From the NCBI GenBank assembly GCA_026545225.1, contig CM048853.1, forward strand, positions 44,842,755-44,906,754: 64,000 nt of DNA, written 5' to 3'. Numbering within the stretch: position 1 is the stretch's first letter; every line of letters begins with the position of its first letter. Origin of the DNA: Cornus controversa. Taxonomy: Eukaryota > Streptophyta > Magnoliopsida > Cornales > Cornaceae. The notes below the pieces were generated by a model. The model saw only the letters and a program-made list of their open reading frames with translations. It was not told the DNA's origin and made no database searches. Made by a program: the position numbers and the translations under genes. Positions 33,948 to 45,470 of this stretch are shown here, one piece after another.

Positions 33948-34798
33948 GTCAAAAGAAGGATGCTCTTTTGGAGCACTATTGGTTTTGGTCGTGGAATTAC
34001 ATCCTTGATATAAAGAGTATTTGCACATTAATTTAGTTTGGTCTTCTGTTTTATATATTTGTATGTATGATTGTGTACTTCTTGTTCTCTCCTCTGTTTT
34101 GGTCCAAAAACACTAAAAAAGAACCTTCACAGTCCTCTGATCAAAACAAGATTGTAAAAAATAAGGTAGGTAATAAACATTTGAAAAACTTAAAAATCTA
34201 AATATAAAACCCTCTTCCCCAACCTTCATAAAGCCAAAAAAAACTATTCTTTAAAAGGAAAAGAACTAATAACTTGGGAAAAGTTTATGAATTTCATGAA
34301 ATGCACTTTTGATTTGATGATATATTTTCTTGCAACCCATAACATCTAGGTTTTGTTTTATGGACTTTTTGGATTCACTTGTATAAGCTCTTCTTAGGCT
34401 TTGTAACTGTTTCCTAATTAATTTTTTCACTTTTCTTTTTTCATATTCCTCTTTACAATTTACTTTCCCACTTTTGTTTCTAAAAAAAAACTCAATGGTA
34501 GTTGTGATTGAAGAAAATAAAAATATAAAAAAAACAAAAAGAAATATGGAAATAACAGGGCATTGTTGAAAAGAAATAATAATGAGCATTACAAAGATAC
34601 ACACTATATACAAAAACCACTTTATAAAGAACAGAAAAAATAACTAAAATCTCCTCTTTAGGATCAATACATATAAACCAAAACTTATAATTTGAATTCT
34701 TCATGATCAATATATGTATACACACACATGCATATAGTTCTTTCATTTCGGAGTCGCGACGACTCGAACACTTGTTCTCACACTTGCTCTAGTCTTAA
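32845..34798. other. Intergenic
   Basis: 3' flank of the GPI-anchored gene, then AT-rich DNA. Open frames at 33428-33748 and 34266-34613 have no recognisable domain and biased composition. It contains the TA run at 33909. Confidence 0.4.
33909..33945. repeat. (TA)n microsatellite
   Basis: About 18 TA units. Confidence 0.95.
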
Positions 34799-35020
34799 TT
34801 ACCTGTTGTGTAAAGGATCAGGGCTTGAGGGTACTTGTCTATTAATGGTTGCAACAAAGCCTTCATCACTGGTAGTGTTGGTACTCTTCTCCCAAAACTG
34901 AGGCTTCTTTGTATCTTCTACCTTCTCTTCTATATATCTGGCTCCCAAAACTGAGTTTAAGGCTGAAATACTCAGCAAAATGAATAATAGACCACTCATT
35001 TGACTCCTTGAGATTATCAT
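34799..35020 (-). CDS. CLE peptide precursor, CLE27-like
   Basis: Single-exon secreted peptide hormone precursor of 73 residues, within the CLE size range. Residues 1-26 form a signal peptide (hydrophobic GLLFILLSISALNSVLG). A variable charged middle follows, then the CLE dodecapeptide RQVPSSPDPLHN at 61-72, followed by one Arg and the stop. CLE peptides act through LRR receptor kinases in meristem and vascular signalling. Most CLEs have Gly at position 6; this one has Ser. Arabidopsis CLE27 (as I recall, RIVPSCPDPLHN) also departs there, hence the comparison. A second in-frame Met at residue 8 could serve as start, still with a good signal peptide. The 5' flank is tandemly duplicated. Confidence 0.88.
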   Translation of the reverse strand: MIISRSQMSGLLFILLSISALNSVLGARYIEEKVEDTKKPQFWEKSTNTTSDEGFVATINRQVPSSPDPLHNR

Positions 35021-35088
35021 ATCACTTGCTAACTAATGTCAATGTGTTTTTGTTTCTGTGGAGAACACAATTGTGCTTGTGTGTGATA

Positions 35089-35134
<46 letters not shown>

Positions 35135-35480
35135 GGACAGATAGAGAAAGAGAGATCCTCTAAGCCAAAAGTGGAGAATAGGATTGGGTTTAGAGAGAGA
35201 GAGAGAGAATTGGGTTTTGGAGAGAGAGAGAAAGAGAGATTCTTGTGGAGTAAGATTATCGTATCACTTGCTAACTAATGTCAATGAGTTTTTGTTTCTG
35301 TGGAGAACACAATTGTGCTTGTGTGTGTTATGTGTGATATGTGTGTGTGAAAGAGAGACAGAGAGAGAGAGAGAGAGGGGGACAGAGAGAGAAAGAGAGA
35401 TCCTCTAATCCAAAAGTGGAGAATAGGACTGGGTTTAGAGAGAGAGAGAGAGAGAGAGAGATTCTTGTGGAGTAAGATTG
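35010..35480 (-). repeat. Tandem duplication of the CLE gene 5' flank, with GA/TG tracts
   Basis: Two units of about 240 bp (starting about 35010 and 35250) share AGATTATC.TATCACTTGCTAACTAATG, TTTTTGTTTCTGTGGAGAACACAATTGTG, a TG run, a GA run, CC.AAAGTGGAGAATAGGA.TGGGTTT and a second GA run. The duplicated block begins at the CLE start codon. In the outer unit the position of the ATG reads ACG. Confidence 0.9.
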
Positions 35481-36611
35481 GTTGATTAATATAAAGGAGC
35501 GACAGCTGAGTGTTTGTGTTATTGTGAAGATTCAAGGAAATGGTCAAATTTCCTAGAGAAGACAACGTAGGAGGTAGAGTTACTAGTGGCTGGACTTGGG
35601 CTTTTGAGCTCTTGTTAATTGTGTACTAAATTGGGTCCCACTCTTTTCCATGTGGTGAATTAAGTTGCTAAAAAAATTGTTCAACTTTATAATTTCCATA
35701 TTACCCTCACTTATAATAAGATAGCCTCCTTCCAATTTATGATATAGAATATAGAAAATCCATATGATAACTTGGTGATTAACCAACAGGCTTTAAGGCT
35801 CTAGCGATGGATATGAAAAAGTTATGTTTTAGAAATGTTTATTATGAATTTGTGGTCCGAGACCATGTGGTTCCAACCAGATTTCATCTTCTTATTGGTC
35901 GGAACCATGTTGTTTCTCCTTATTGGTCTGCATGGCTTCTTCTCATTGGTCTGAATCACATGGCCCCGACCACATAAAATATTCTCATAACAATTCACTC
36001 TCTCACACACACACATACATATACTATACATATAGTGAGATATATATTTACACTTAAAATGAGTAAGTAAACAATAATTTAGGGTATTTCAGAACTTCCA
36101 AATCATGCAAGGATGATGATTGATGACAATGTGTTATGTCATCTAACCCAACTAGTCCACTTAAGCTTTCATACTCTTTGAATTTTCAATTGATATAACT
36201 TAATGTTTGTCTCCCCAAAAACCTCAATTTCGGGATCTATTGTTTGACTCTACCTTAGCTTGTGGGCTGCTGTTTCTGCTTTTTTTTTTTCATTTCTCTT
36301 CTTCTAAAGTCTAAAACCCTAAAAGTCCATGCTAATGCAATTTTCTAGGTTCAGTAGTACTTTCTACTCTTTCTATATTGTATTTTTACATTTAACTATG
36401 TTTTTGTTTCACAAACTAGGGTTTTTGCCTTTTGAAGTAACAACACACCTTTTGTAAAGGCATCTTTAGTTTTAGTTTTGGTGGGTTTAGATTTATTGTT
36501 AATGTAATTTACTGTGCTCTGTTTCTTCTCTTGTATTAGCTTATGACAGCTTCTATAGGTGGAGTGTTTCAATTTATTATGTTAATGTTGGGATTTGTCT
36601 TTGTTTGCAAT

Positions 36612-36657
<46 letters not shown>

Positions 36658-37970
36658 CATTATGCTTCAAATTAATTACTACATATTTGGTAATTCGTTT
36701 TAGCATTAGATTAATTAGGGTTTTTCCACACAGTTGCATACGTGTGCAATGTTGCTACAATGAACCATCTTTTTCTTCACGGATTAACTAGTTCATAGAA
36801 AATTGGTTTCATTTTTCCCATTTCTAACCATTAGAAAATTAATTGGAAGTCCCTACTTGATCACTTGCAGCAACTTCTCCATGAAAAGTATTTATTAATT
36901 TAATTATTCTAAGATTTTGGTTTAGGGTTGGACCAGGCAAGGGATTTTGGTTTACATTTGCTACCATTCTAAAACATAGAAACAACATTTTCATTTTATA
37001 ATACTATAGTTCACCCGTATGAAATGGGTGGTTTTCATTTCAAAAAAAAAATTGAAGGCTTACACGAATCGGGATACCATATCCGTTGGGATATTGTATA
37101 CTTTCTTGCTATTTAGATACTACTGCATTCACATTCATTCATCACAAAGTTGAAAACAAATATTTGCTAAAACTATGTATTTGTTCATGCACACACTCGC
37201 AAAATTTCACGCTTTTATTTCGAAATTTTATCCTTAAATTGGTGTAATTTAAACTATTTAAAGTATAAACAGGGTTGTTTTGATAAGTTGGTAATGTGAC
37301 ATTTTGTTTTCATAAGTTGGTAATTAGGAGTTCGCAGGAAACCTTAGAATCATAAACAATTCCTTTTCATTTTATTTCGAGTAATGACATGATAGTGAGC
37401 TCCGATATTCTTTTTTTCTTCTTTTTTTTCAAATGTAAGATACAAAAGTAATCAGCTTAGTTCCGCAGCTACATAGTTAGTCAATCCACTCCCTACGATT
37501 GAACATGATGATTAAGTTGAAAGAAGTTTTAAGCATGATTATGCAAACAAGTCCACACTGCCTTCAACATGCTAATCATCACACAAGTAGAAGTTAGGCC
37601 CCATTGAAAACAAGAAGCCCCATCTTTTGACTCAGGTGCCACTCTGGACGTTCAACTTGTTTCAAAGCAAATTTAAAGAATGCTATTTAGAACTCCATAC
37701 TATCAAAAAAAAGTTACTTCCCAATATACCTAAGATAGAGAGAACTACAACCAAAGATCTCATATTCATCAAATATAAAAAGTTATCAGATCAACCATCA
37801 TGTTAATCATTTCCACGGAAATGTGGTGATTTCTTTTTGTTTTCATTTCCTTGAAAAAGAAGCTATTAATACGAATTAACTAGAAACAGAAATTTATAAA
37901 ATCCGAAAAAAAAACAAAAACAAAACCTGTAATCGACTCTTTCAAGTAAAATTGATTCATTTGCCTAGTA
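35481..37970. other. Intergenic
   Basis: No gene recognised. At 35850-35965 short imperfect repeats of TTCTCATTGGTC.G / ACCA.GT..T occur. The CT run at 36613-36646 is a microsatellite. Confidence 0.4.
36613..36646. repeat. (CT)n microsatellite
   Basis: About 17 CT units before AGGGTTTGG. Confidence 0.95.
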
Positions 37971-37972
37971 AA

Positions 37973-38168
37973 ATATTTCCTCAACAATTCTAAGGTTCGA
38001 CTCCCCTAGAGTACCAACAATTCCTTAGAGACCACGCCCACACTGCAAACCGAGCTTTAACCGACCCGTGTGGAGTGTCGGTTAAAGCTCGGTTTGCAGT
38101 GTGGGCGTGGTCTCTAAGGAATTGTTTGCACTTTAGGGGAGTCGAACCTTATAATTGTTGAGGAAATA
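37973..38168. mobile_element. Fold-back element: long near-perfect hairpin containing pol III B-box motifs
   Basis: A perfect 47-bp inverted repeat (38018-38064 with 38078-38124) surrounds a 13-nt loop. The pairing extends outward, imperfectly, to about 37973 and 38168, giving arms near 90 nt. Each arm holds GGTTCGACTCC (37994-38004, and inverted at 38138-38148), identical to a tRNA B-box consensus. The end motif ATATTTCCTCAAC occurs a third time at 38178-38189. Could be an inverted SINE pair, a fold-back MITE or a young hairpin small-RNA locus. Confidence 0.75.
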
Positions 38169-38620
38169 TTATATATATATTTCCTCAACACTATAGAAGA
38201 CATAACAGTTTTCATATGATGCCCAAACAAGACCTAATGAATGACTCCTAAATTCATAATAGTACTGAAGACAGGATCCCAATTTATGGGTGCCAAATGA
38301 CAGAAATGATGACAAAATATATTTTCCTTTCTATTCTTTTATTGAATTTTTTTTTGGACACAATAACATGTCATGCATCAGATTATTCTTGAAATAAAAC
38401 TTCATTTGAGGATCAAGCAACAAAAGAAACTATTCTTACTGTCTTGTGCAAGCCTATGCATGATTATTCTTGAACAAAAAGCGCAATGTTATCCTCCGCG
38501 ATCAGTGCTTCCAGTTGGAAGGATGAAACCAGCTCCTCAGATGTCTTTTCATTTTGTTCATCCCAACTGAAGTCATTAATTACAACTAACCCATGTATGT
38601 GATCTTTGCTATCACTACTG

Positions 38621-41600
38621 TTAAGCACTTTTTATTCTACCCGGTGTGAACAGTAGATACCTTCTTATTGCAAGTATTAGGACCCAAGTTGTCGCGCTGA
38701 TTTTCTCCTTTATCATCAGAAGTAACGCGGAGCTTAGAACAGTCTTCAAGATCTGAGCTTTCAGACCCTTAAAAAATCCTAGCACCCCTTCTTTACTCCA
38801 AATAGCATAAAAAACGCCAGACAGCGTTTTGCGGGACTTTCTCCTAGCTTTCTTGGCCCCATCATAATCCGAGTCTGCAGCTTGAATCATAACCTTACAC
38901 CTGCCATCGGATGGCATGGTTAGATATACAGAGCCGCTAGATGAAAAAAAGAAGGGGTGAGAATGCAATGAACCTGATAGCCGGATATGTCAAAATGGTA
39001 GCAATGCTCTTCGAAACTGCACCTATAACGAAAGCTGAAAAGGCAGAAAGGGATTCTTGGGGTGAGTCCTTCGTTATTTTATTCTGCTTTCTCTTCAAGA
39101 GTCTTTGTTTCAGCTGATCAAAAACTGTATACTGAATGGCAGGGTTAGAAGTCAAAAGAAGAGAGATGCCAAGGCCATCAAATGCTTCACTCCAACTGCC
39201 TTCTGTAAGGGTTTGCCATAGCCCTTTCGATTTCCCGAACGTGCTTGTCTGCATCCTTGAGGAAGCTGTATCCAGGGGCTACACAATAATATCAGATAGT
39301 CAAACATTAAATTGAAGAAATGAAATAAATAAGCTCCATTTGGTTCATACATGATACAGAATGAATAAAGAACACTTGAATGTTGCTGCAACTTTTCCAA
39401 CCCATAATAGTTGATCAAGAGGTCAATGAAAAAAATATTTTAAGACCTTAAATCAACAGTTGCAAATCCTGGTTGTTACAAATGGTCACATCTCTTTTCT
39501 CCGCCTTTAGAGCAATCCAATGGAGTATCAGTTGAAACTTGAATTGTAACTCATGACCAAATAGCAGCATAAATTTAAGTTTTGCCACACTAAATGGCCG
39601 CTTTATATTCCAATTCAAAATACCCAGATTCTATAATTCAATTACAAGGATCCTATTTTGTTTTGATATCCCTGCTAAATTCAACAACAAACTAATTCTC
39701 ACTTACTCTGCATCATTTTTTTCTCCATTTTCATGAAATCAACAAATAGCATCAAGAGACAAGCTGCACAACCACACATAGAAGCAGGACTTGCATCTTG
39801 CACGATAAACGGAAAACCAGGGTTCTACATTTCAACATGAAGGATCTCGTTTCCATAAAACTAGCAATTCAAATTTCAAGCTCAAACAACTTGGTATTTT
39901 AGATTTGAAACCAATGAATAACATTTGTGTTATAGTCTTATAGATTGTGAATCAAGGCATAATTCTGAAGCACAATCACTGTGATTTTTCAAAGGTAGCT
40001 TACCTGAGTCACAATTGCATTGCAAGCCCCAGCAGCAGCAGCAAGAAGCAAGTTTGCTTTAGTTCCAATGGATTTGGAACCACTCCTTTCCAGATATATT
40101 CTTTTGAAATAACTATAGCCATAGAAGTAGACAAACTGTGAAATGAAGGACTGCAAGTTCTTCGTCCCCAGGCCCTGGTACAGTGAAAGAACCTGACGAG
40201 TAGATATTGCTTCCAAAAAAACATCTGATAGGTTCCTGCATAAGCAAGACAAAGTGAAATCAGAAACACTATAAATCAAGTCTAAGAGTCTTATGTTGAC
40301 TTAATAAATATATTCCCCACACAAGACGCTTGGTATGAGTTTATAGGTATAACCTATGTTAACTGGGCTCTCCTATTACCCCCAATGTACACGTGTTGAC
40401 ACGACATGACATGAGCATGTGCATGGAATATTTGTCCGACACATATACCCAAAATGGACACCTAGATCCTCTAATTGTGATGATGGAATAAGAAGAAAAG
40501 CTCGAATTTGATAGCCAATAAGACTTTCCTACTTTTGAGACAGGTGAAAAATCTCTTTTTTCTCACAATATTGCATTAAAAAAATAATAATTCATTAGAT
40601 TACACTTTTACGTAGCATATTATTTTTTTAAGTGTGCAAGACATTTCCATGCACCTTTTTTTAAGTATGCAAGACATTTCCATGCACTTATATAAGTTTT
40701 GGACACATTTCATCCAGTCCCCGTATCGAAAAAGTTGTGACCCAAGGAGGTTTGACACTTGACACATAACCGCAACCAATACAAGTGCCCAAGTCCAGGT
40801 TAGGTTGCAACCCTTAAAGAGATCATTGACCATTGAATGACTTAGATCGCAATGATGAGGAACCAAATTGAGGGGCTCCGAATAATATCTTCTTCAAAAC
40901 TCTCTAAATCCCATTTGCAACCCTTTCTTCAATGAAGAAAAATGTATAGATACACAAGTCGCAAAAACATCCTGACCTTGGGGTTGCCAACAAAGTAAAA
41001 CCTAAAGCTGTTTCACGAACATCAAAGCCCAAAAAATTAAAAATCTTCCTTACAATTATTTCTTAGCTTTGTTTTACAAGAATATATTAAACCAATTCTT
41101 AATATCAATTGGTACTCGCCCTCAATTACACTAGTTTCCAATTGTGCATTCATAATGCAAAAAAGAACCAAAAAAAGAAATAGATAAACTCAAACGTAAT
41201 TGGCTAATGTAATTGACATCATTAAGCAACAAGTATCTAATGCAGTACCCATGAACAGTAGCTTTTATGGTAATCTGCTGATCATGCTCATGCATCCCAG
41301 TCAGTTCTTTATGACATCATGGAAATCAGAAACAAATGTTGATGATTATAGAAACTCAATCCATGGAAGTCAGAGTCATTCTGAAGAATCCCATGCACCT
41401 TGAGGTGCTCTCACAGACAAGCTTACACTAGCAAAGTAACAACTGAGCAGACCACCACCCACCCATCTACAGGGGAATATTCTAATTTATGGCCACGCAA
41501 TAAGTGCAGTGTCATAGTGGAGATAATGAGGTAAGTGCACGGACTCATTATCATGTAACGTAACATAGAGGCAATGTTGTAGTTTCCATTACCTACTGCG

Positions 41601-43899
41601 TTCCCCAAACAAATGAGGTTGTTGGAAGAGATGGATCGAGTACAAACCTAACATTTGGTGTTATTTGCACAGAATGGGTGCCCTCATACTTGAACTCACT
41701 TTGTTACGCTTGGAGCTGAACTTTACCATTGCACCTAGCGATGGCCCCTCAATATAGTAAGTTATCCTAAGAACTATTATTCCACAGCATGAGTGCAGGA
41801 CTACGGAGGCATTGGCATCCATAAACACAATAGCACCATCTGGGTACTTGTGGCCATGCAGTATTTCAGCATGTACTAGCTTTTACAAAGCTCAACTTCT
41901 GTGAATAATCACTTTGTCATAAATTACCAATCCCTGCTCATAATGTTCTGGAAATGAAAAAATGAAAACAGAAAAACGCCGGCATTTGGAAAAGGCTTGC
42001 TTTTGAGAATGTGTGTATTTTCTTTCTATTCTAATTATTTTGAGTAATTGCATAAAAGCCAGTTATGCTATGGATAAGCATGATGTGTTTCTTTATGAAT
42101 ACAAGATATAATGTCTCAAATGCATGTAGTATAAACAACAACGAAAAACCCCAATAGTTGAAATATTATATCACCAGTTAAAATCAATGTTTTCTCTGTT
42201 AAGAATCTGGATAACAGTGCATAGAAGAAGAATGATTAATAAAAGAAGAAGAAGAAAAAGGAGATGAAGACATTATCACCAATATGAATCAACATTTTTC
42301 TGCTAGGATTTAGAATAAGAGTACATAAAGAAAAAGATTTTGGTGAACAGTAAGAATCAATGTTTCTCCATTAAGATTCAGGATGATAGCTTCCCTTAAG
42401 ATTCAGGATCCCAGTGCCCAGCTGTGAAATATGAAGGGAACATGTCTAGCTGCAAAATTTTGCATTTAATAGCTCATGGCTTCGAAAAGCCTCAGAACCA
42501 ACTTGAGGATGCAAGAAAAGATAACTAGTAGCAAGAGGAAAGGATCATACTAAGATCTTACCGGAATGGTGATTGTACTATAGCTGTAAAATTGTGTACA
42601 TATGTGGCTCATATGGTTTAAGAACAATTAAAGGCATAAGAAAAGACAACTTGTAGCATGATCAAAAAGCCACCAAATTGTATGTTACATCCAAGATCTA
42701 GATGGATGGGGTGGCTGCCCATCCATATTTTTTTTTTATCAATCAGAAAGAGAAAAATGAGGAGAAAATATTGGAAGGATACGGAATCTGGAAATTATAT
42801 GTTGATTGGCTTATTGAAGTTTGCATGGATATATAACCAAAGGATATATAGCAAGGATTCTAACAACAACTTGGACTTGTCTATAGCTAAACATATGAGT
42901 GGATATAGGTCTTGACAACAATTACATGTAATGCGGATTGCTTTTACATTGTATGCTTAAATTAATCGTTCCACATATCAAGTATAATGATATGAGACAT
43001 GGGTTAACATACACTGAAATTTTCAAGGTGTCTTCGAATAGAAGAGTTATCATTTTTTTCTTTCTTTCTTCCTTTTTTCTTTTTTTATCCTTTTTTTGGT
43101 AACTAGGTGTGAGTAAAGTAGAAAGAGGTTGGAAAGTGTAAACTACTTCTTTATGTCCTCATCCTTAGACGAGACTGTCCTGAAAAGAGAGGATCAACAA
43201 TCCATTTTCAATGCAGCCCTAAGCTGTCCTATAAATGGTTTCAACTTCTACTCAATTTTATGAAATACTTTCAACTGATTGAATGAAACGATCTTTACAT
43301 CTATTTATAAGACCAATAGGTATCTTCTTTTTCTTCTTTTTTGGTAATTTGACCAAGTTTGAAGCCCTGGCATTCACTCTAGATGAGGGAGATAGTGATC
43401 TTTGAACTGAACTATACGACAGGATCACGTTATATTCAAATTTGGGGACACGACTAAACAATTGAGACCACCTTGAAATAATGAGTATGCTAATAGTGCA
43501 GTTTAAATGTGTGGCTAAAGCTCATCAATCAAGATGATTTTTGTCATGCTTATTGTAGCAAAAGGTTCATGATCTGTACAGATTATAGTATAAGTGATCA
43601 TCAATTTTCAATCCAATTTATTTTAAAGAAAATTAACAAGATCAAAGATAATCAAACATTAGATGGTGTTCACAAGAACAAATTACAGATCAGATCATCC
43701 AAAAAAAAACAATACAGAATAAAAGAATGAAATTGAAAAGGAGAAAGATGAATCACCTGTATTTTGCCTGACCTTGGCCTCCAACCTCTGCTTGGTACTT
43801 AGCTTTACAGGTGTCGAGCGGGTACAAGATTGTCGTGCTCAACAGAGCTCCAATGGCTCCTGATGTCGCCTCCGATATAGATTCAAGATCAACAGTCAT
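38621..43899 (-). CDS. PNC1: Peroxisomal adenine nucleotide carrier (PNC1/PNC2), mitochondrial carrier family
   Basis: Imports ATP into peroxisomes in exchange for AMP/ADP, feeding fatty-acid activation for beta-oxidation, notably in seedlings. Four exons: 43899-43757, 40235-40004, 39278-38974, 38900-38621; all introns GT..AG and all phases fit. The 319-residue product has the three-repeat carrier layout: PLDTCK at 27-32, PLDTASSR at about 126-133 and YPAIRCK at 223-229. Family stretches are [69 protein letters not shown]. Length matches the Arabidopsis proteins. Intron 1 is long (3.5 kb); intron 3 is only 73 bp. Start: [15 protein letters not shown], one residue longer than the Arabidopsis MVDLES start as I recall it. 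It looks intact; PNC1 versus PNC2 is not resolvable by eye. Confidence 0.93.
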
Positions 43900-44215
43900 C
43901 TTTTTCTTCTATAGCAAAGGCGATCAAAATAACAAATATAAATATAACTTATATAGATGCTATATGTATAGAGAGAGAAAAATTAGATCCAGTAGACATA
44001 ATCGGATTAAGTGGAGGCACCGAGTGTTGAAACCTCGGCATATAGATCAATTGTACTCCGTAATTGTTAAGAGAGAGAGAGAGAGAGTAGGCGAAGAAGG
44101 TCGCTGCAAATGGAAATGCATGTGTTAGGAGAAAGCGATGGAGACAGAGAGAGAGAGTGAGAGAATCAGATGGCGTTTTATTGAAAAACGTGAAAGTGTC
44201 TCCCATCATTTTTAG
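43900..44215 (-). promoter_or_regulatory. 5' leader and promoter region of the carrier gene
   Basis: Upstream of the ATG lie TATAGCATCTATATAAG on the minus strand (around 43946-43966) and CT runs (GA on the plus strand at 44070-44087 and 44140-44162), which plant 5' leaders often carry. No firm transcription start can be given. Confidence 0.4.
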
Positions 44216-45320
44216 GCTTGGATTGTCTTTTAACTCTCGTCGGCTGTAGTGCTGGCAAAAATCCCTAACTAGCGGGACCCGCTTTCCATTTAAAGAATTT
44301 GAGAAACGGTTTATCTAATTCAATCGATTTTGAAGTGGGATGGGGGAAGGTTGTGAATTTAAAATTCACTTCAATTATATTACACTTAATTAATTGTTAG
44401 TATATTATATTATTTATGTGTATATATATTTTAAAAAATATTAATTTTTAAAATATTTAATTTTATTAAAAGTTGTGTAATCATTTATTTTAAACAATGA
44501 TAACAAAAATAGATAAAAAAATTTTAAAAATGGCAGAATGTTAATGTTTGAAAAATATTGAAAATTCATGAATCAAATAAATTTTAATTGGTTATGGGGC
44601 GGGATAGGTTAAGTCGGTTATGGAGCAGCAATGGGGTGAAAGAGAAAAATTTATAATCAGTTATGAGGTGGTTATGAAATTTCCAAAATCAAACAGTAAT
44701 GGGAATGGAGATTGAGATCCCCACGCCCATAACCGACCCGTTGTTATCCCTAGTCGGCTATATGGAATTGAAACTTAAAATTGGTGTAATTGGAAAAAAA
44801 ATCTTCATAATAATCCATGAATAAATTTTTTTCAGTTTTATAAATTTTCAATTTCATCATGTCGAGCATAACTTTAAGATCTTTTTTGTAGTTTTAAATC
44901 AAGAATAAAATAACTCCAAATCAAATACCCCAAAATTCTTAATGCAACAATTTTTTATTTTTTATTTTATTGGCAGAAGGTATCTACATCCTTTGAGTGA
45001 GACTAATCTCACTAGACACACGTAATACCTTACAAATCACATGCGTCGGATAAGTCCAAGAATAATATTTGTGCGAGTTTCTCCCATTATGAGGAAACTC
45101 AAACAATCTCTCTTTTAAGTTGAAAGGAGATGATATACCGCTAGGTTATTAGGCCTTTGTTTCTTAATGCAATAATTTGATAATACAATTTTTAATTTAA
45201 TAGTATTACAATATTGCAATATGTTATAATTTACATAAATGTTGCATTTTGGACGTAAAAAAGTTTTACTAGTGTTACATCATTCTTACATATGTTATGA
45301 AGCGTGTGTAAGTAGGGTGT
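44216..45320. other. Intergenic, nothing recognised
   Basis: Contains GGTTATG.GG.GG repeats around 44590-44670 and otherwise AT-rich DNA. Confidence 0.35.
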
Positions 45321-45326
45321 GCTAAA

Positions 45327-45470
45327 CAAGTCGTCGCTTTATACTAAAATATCTCTATAGATGCACTAAACAAGTCAAGTCGTCACTTTATTGGTACAAA
45401 AATTATATCAAAATATCTCTACAGTCATTCACTTTATTGGTACAAAAATTATCTAAAAATATCTCTATAG
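45327..45470. repeat. Short degenerate tandem repeat (about 60-bp units)
   Basis: CTTTATTGGTACAAAAATTAT.T.AAAATATCTCTA.AG recurs two to three times. Confidence 0.7.

Noticed and set aside
35090-35565. Open frames of Arg/Glu or Ser/Leu repeats
   Set aside because: They translate GA/CT microsatellites in the duplicated CLE flank.
38018-38124. The 47-bp palindrome as a transcription terminator
   Set aside because: Intrinsic hairpin terminators are a bacterial device; position, size and the B-boxes fit a fold-back element or hairpin RNA better.
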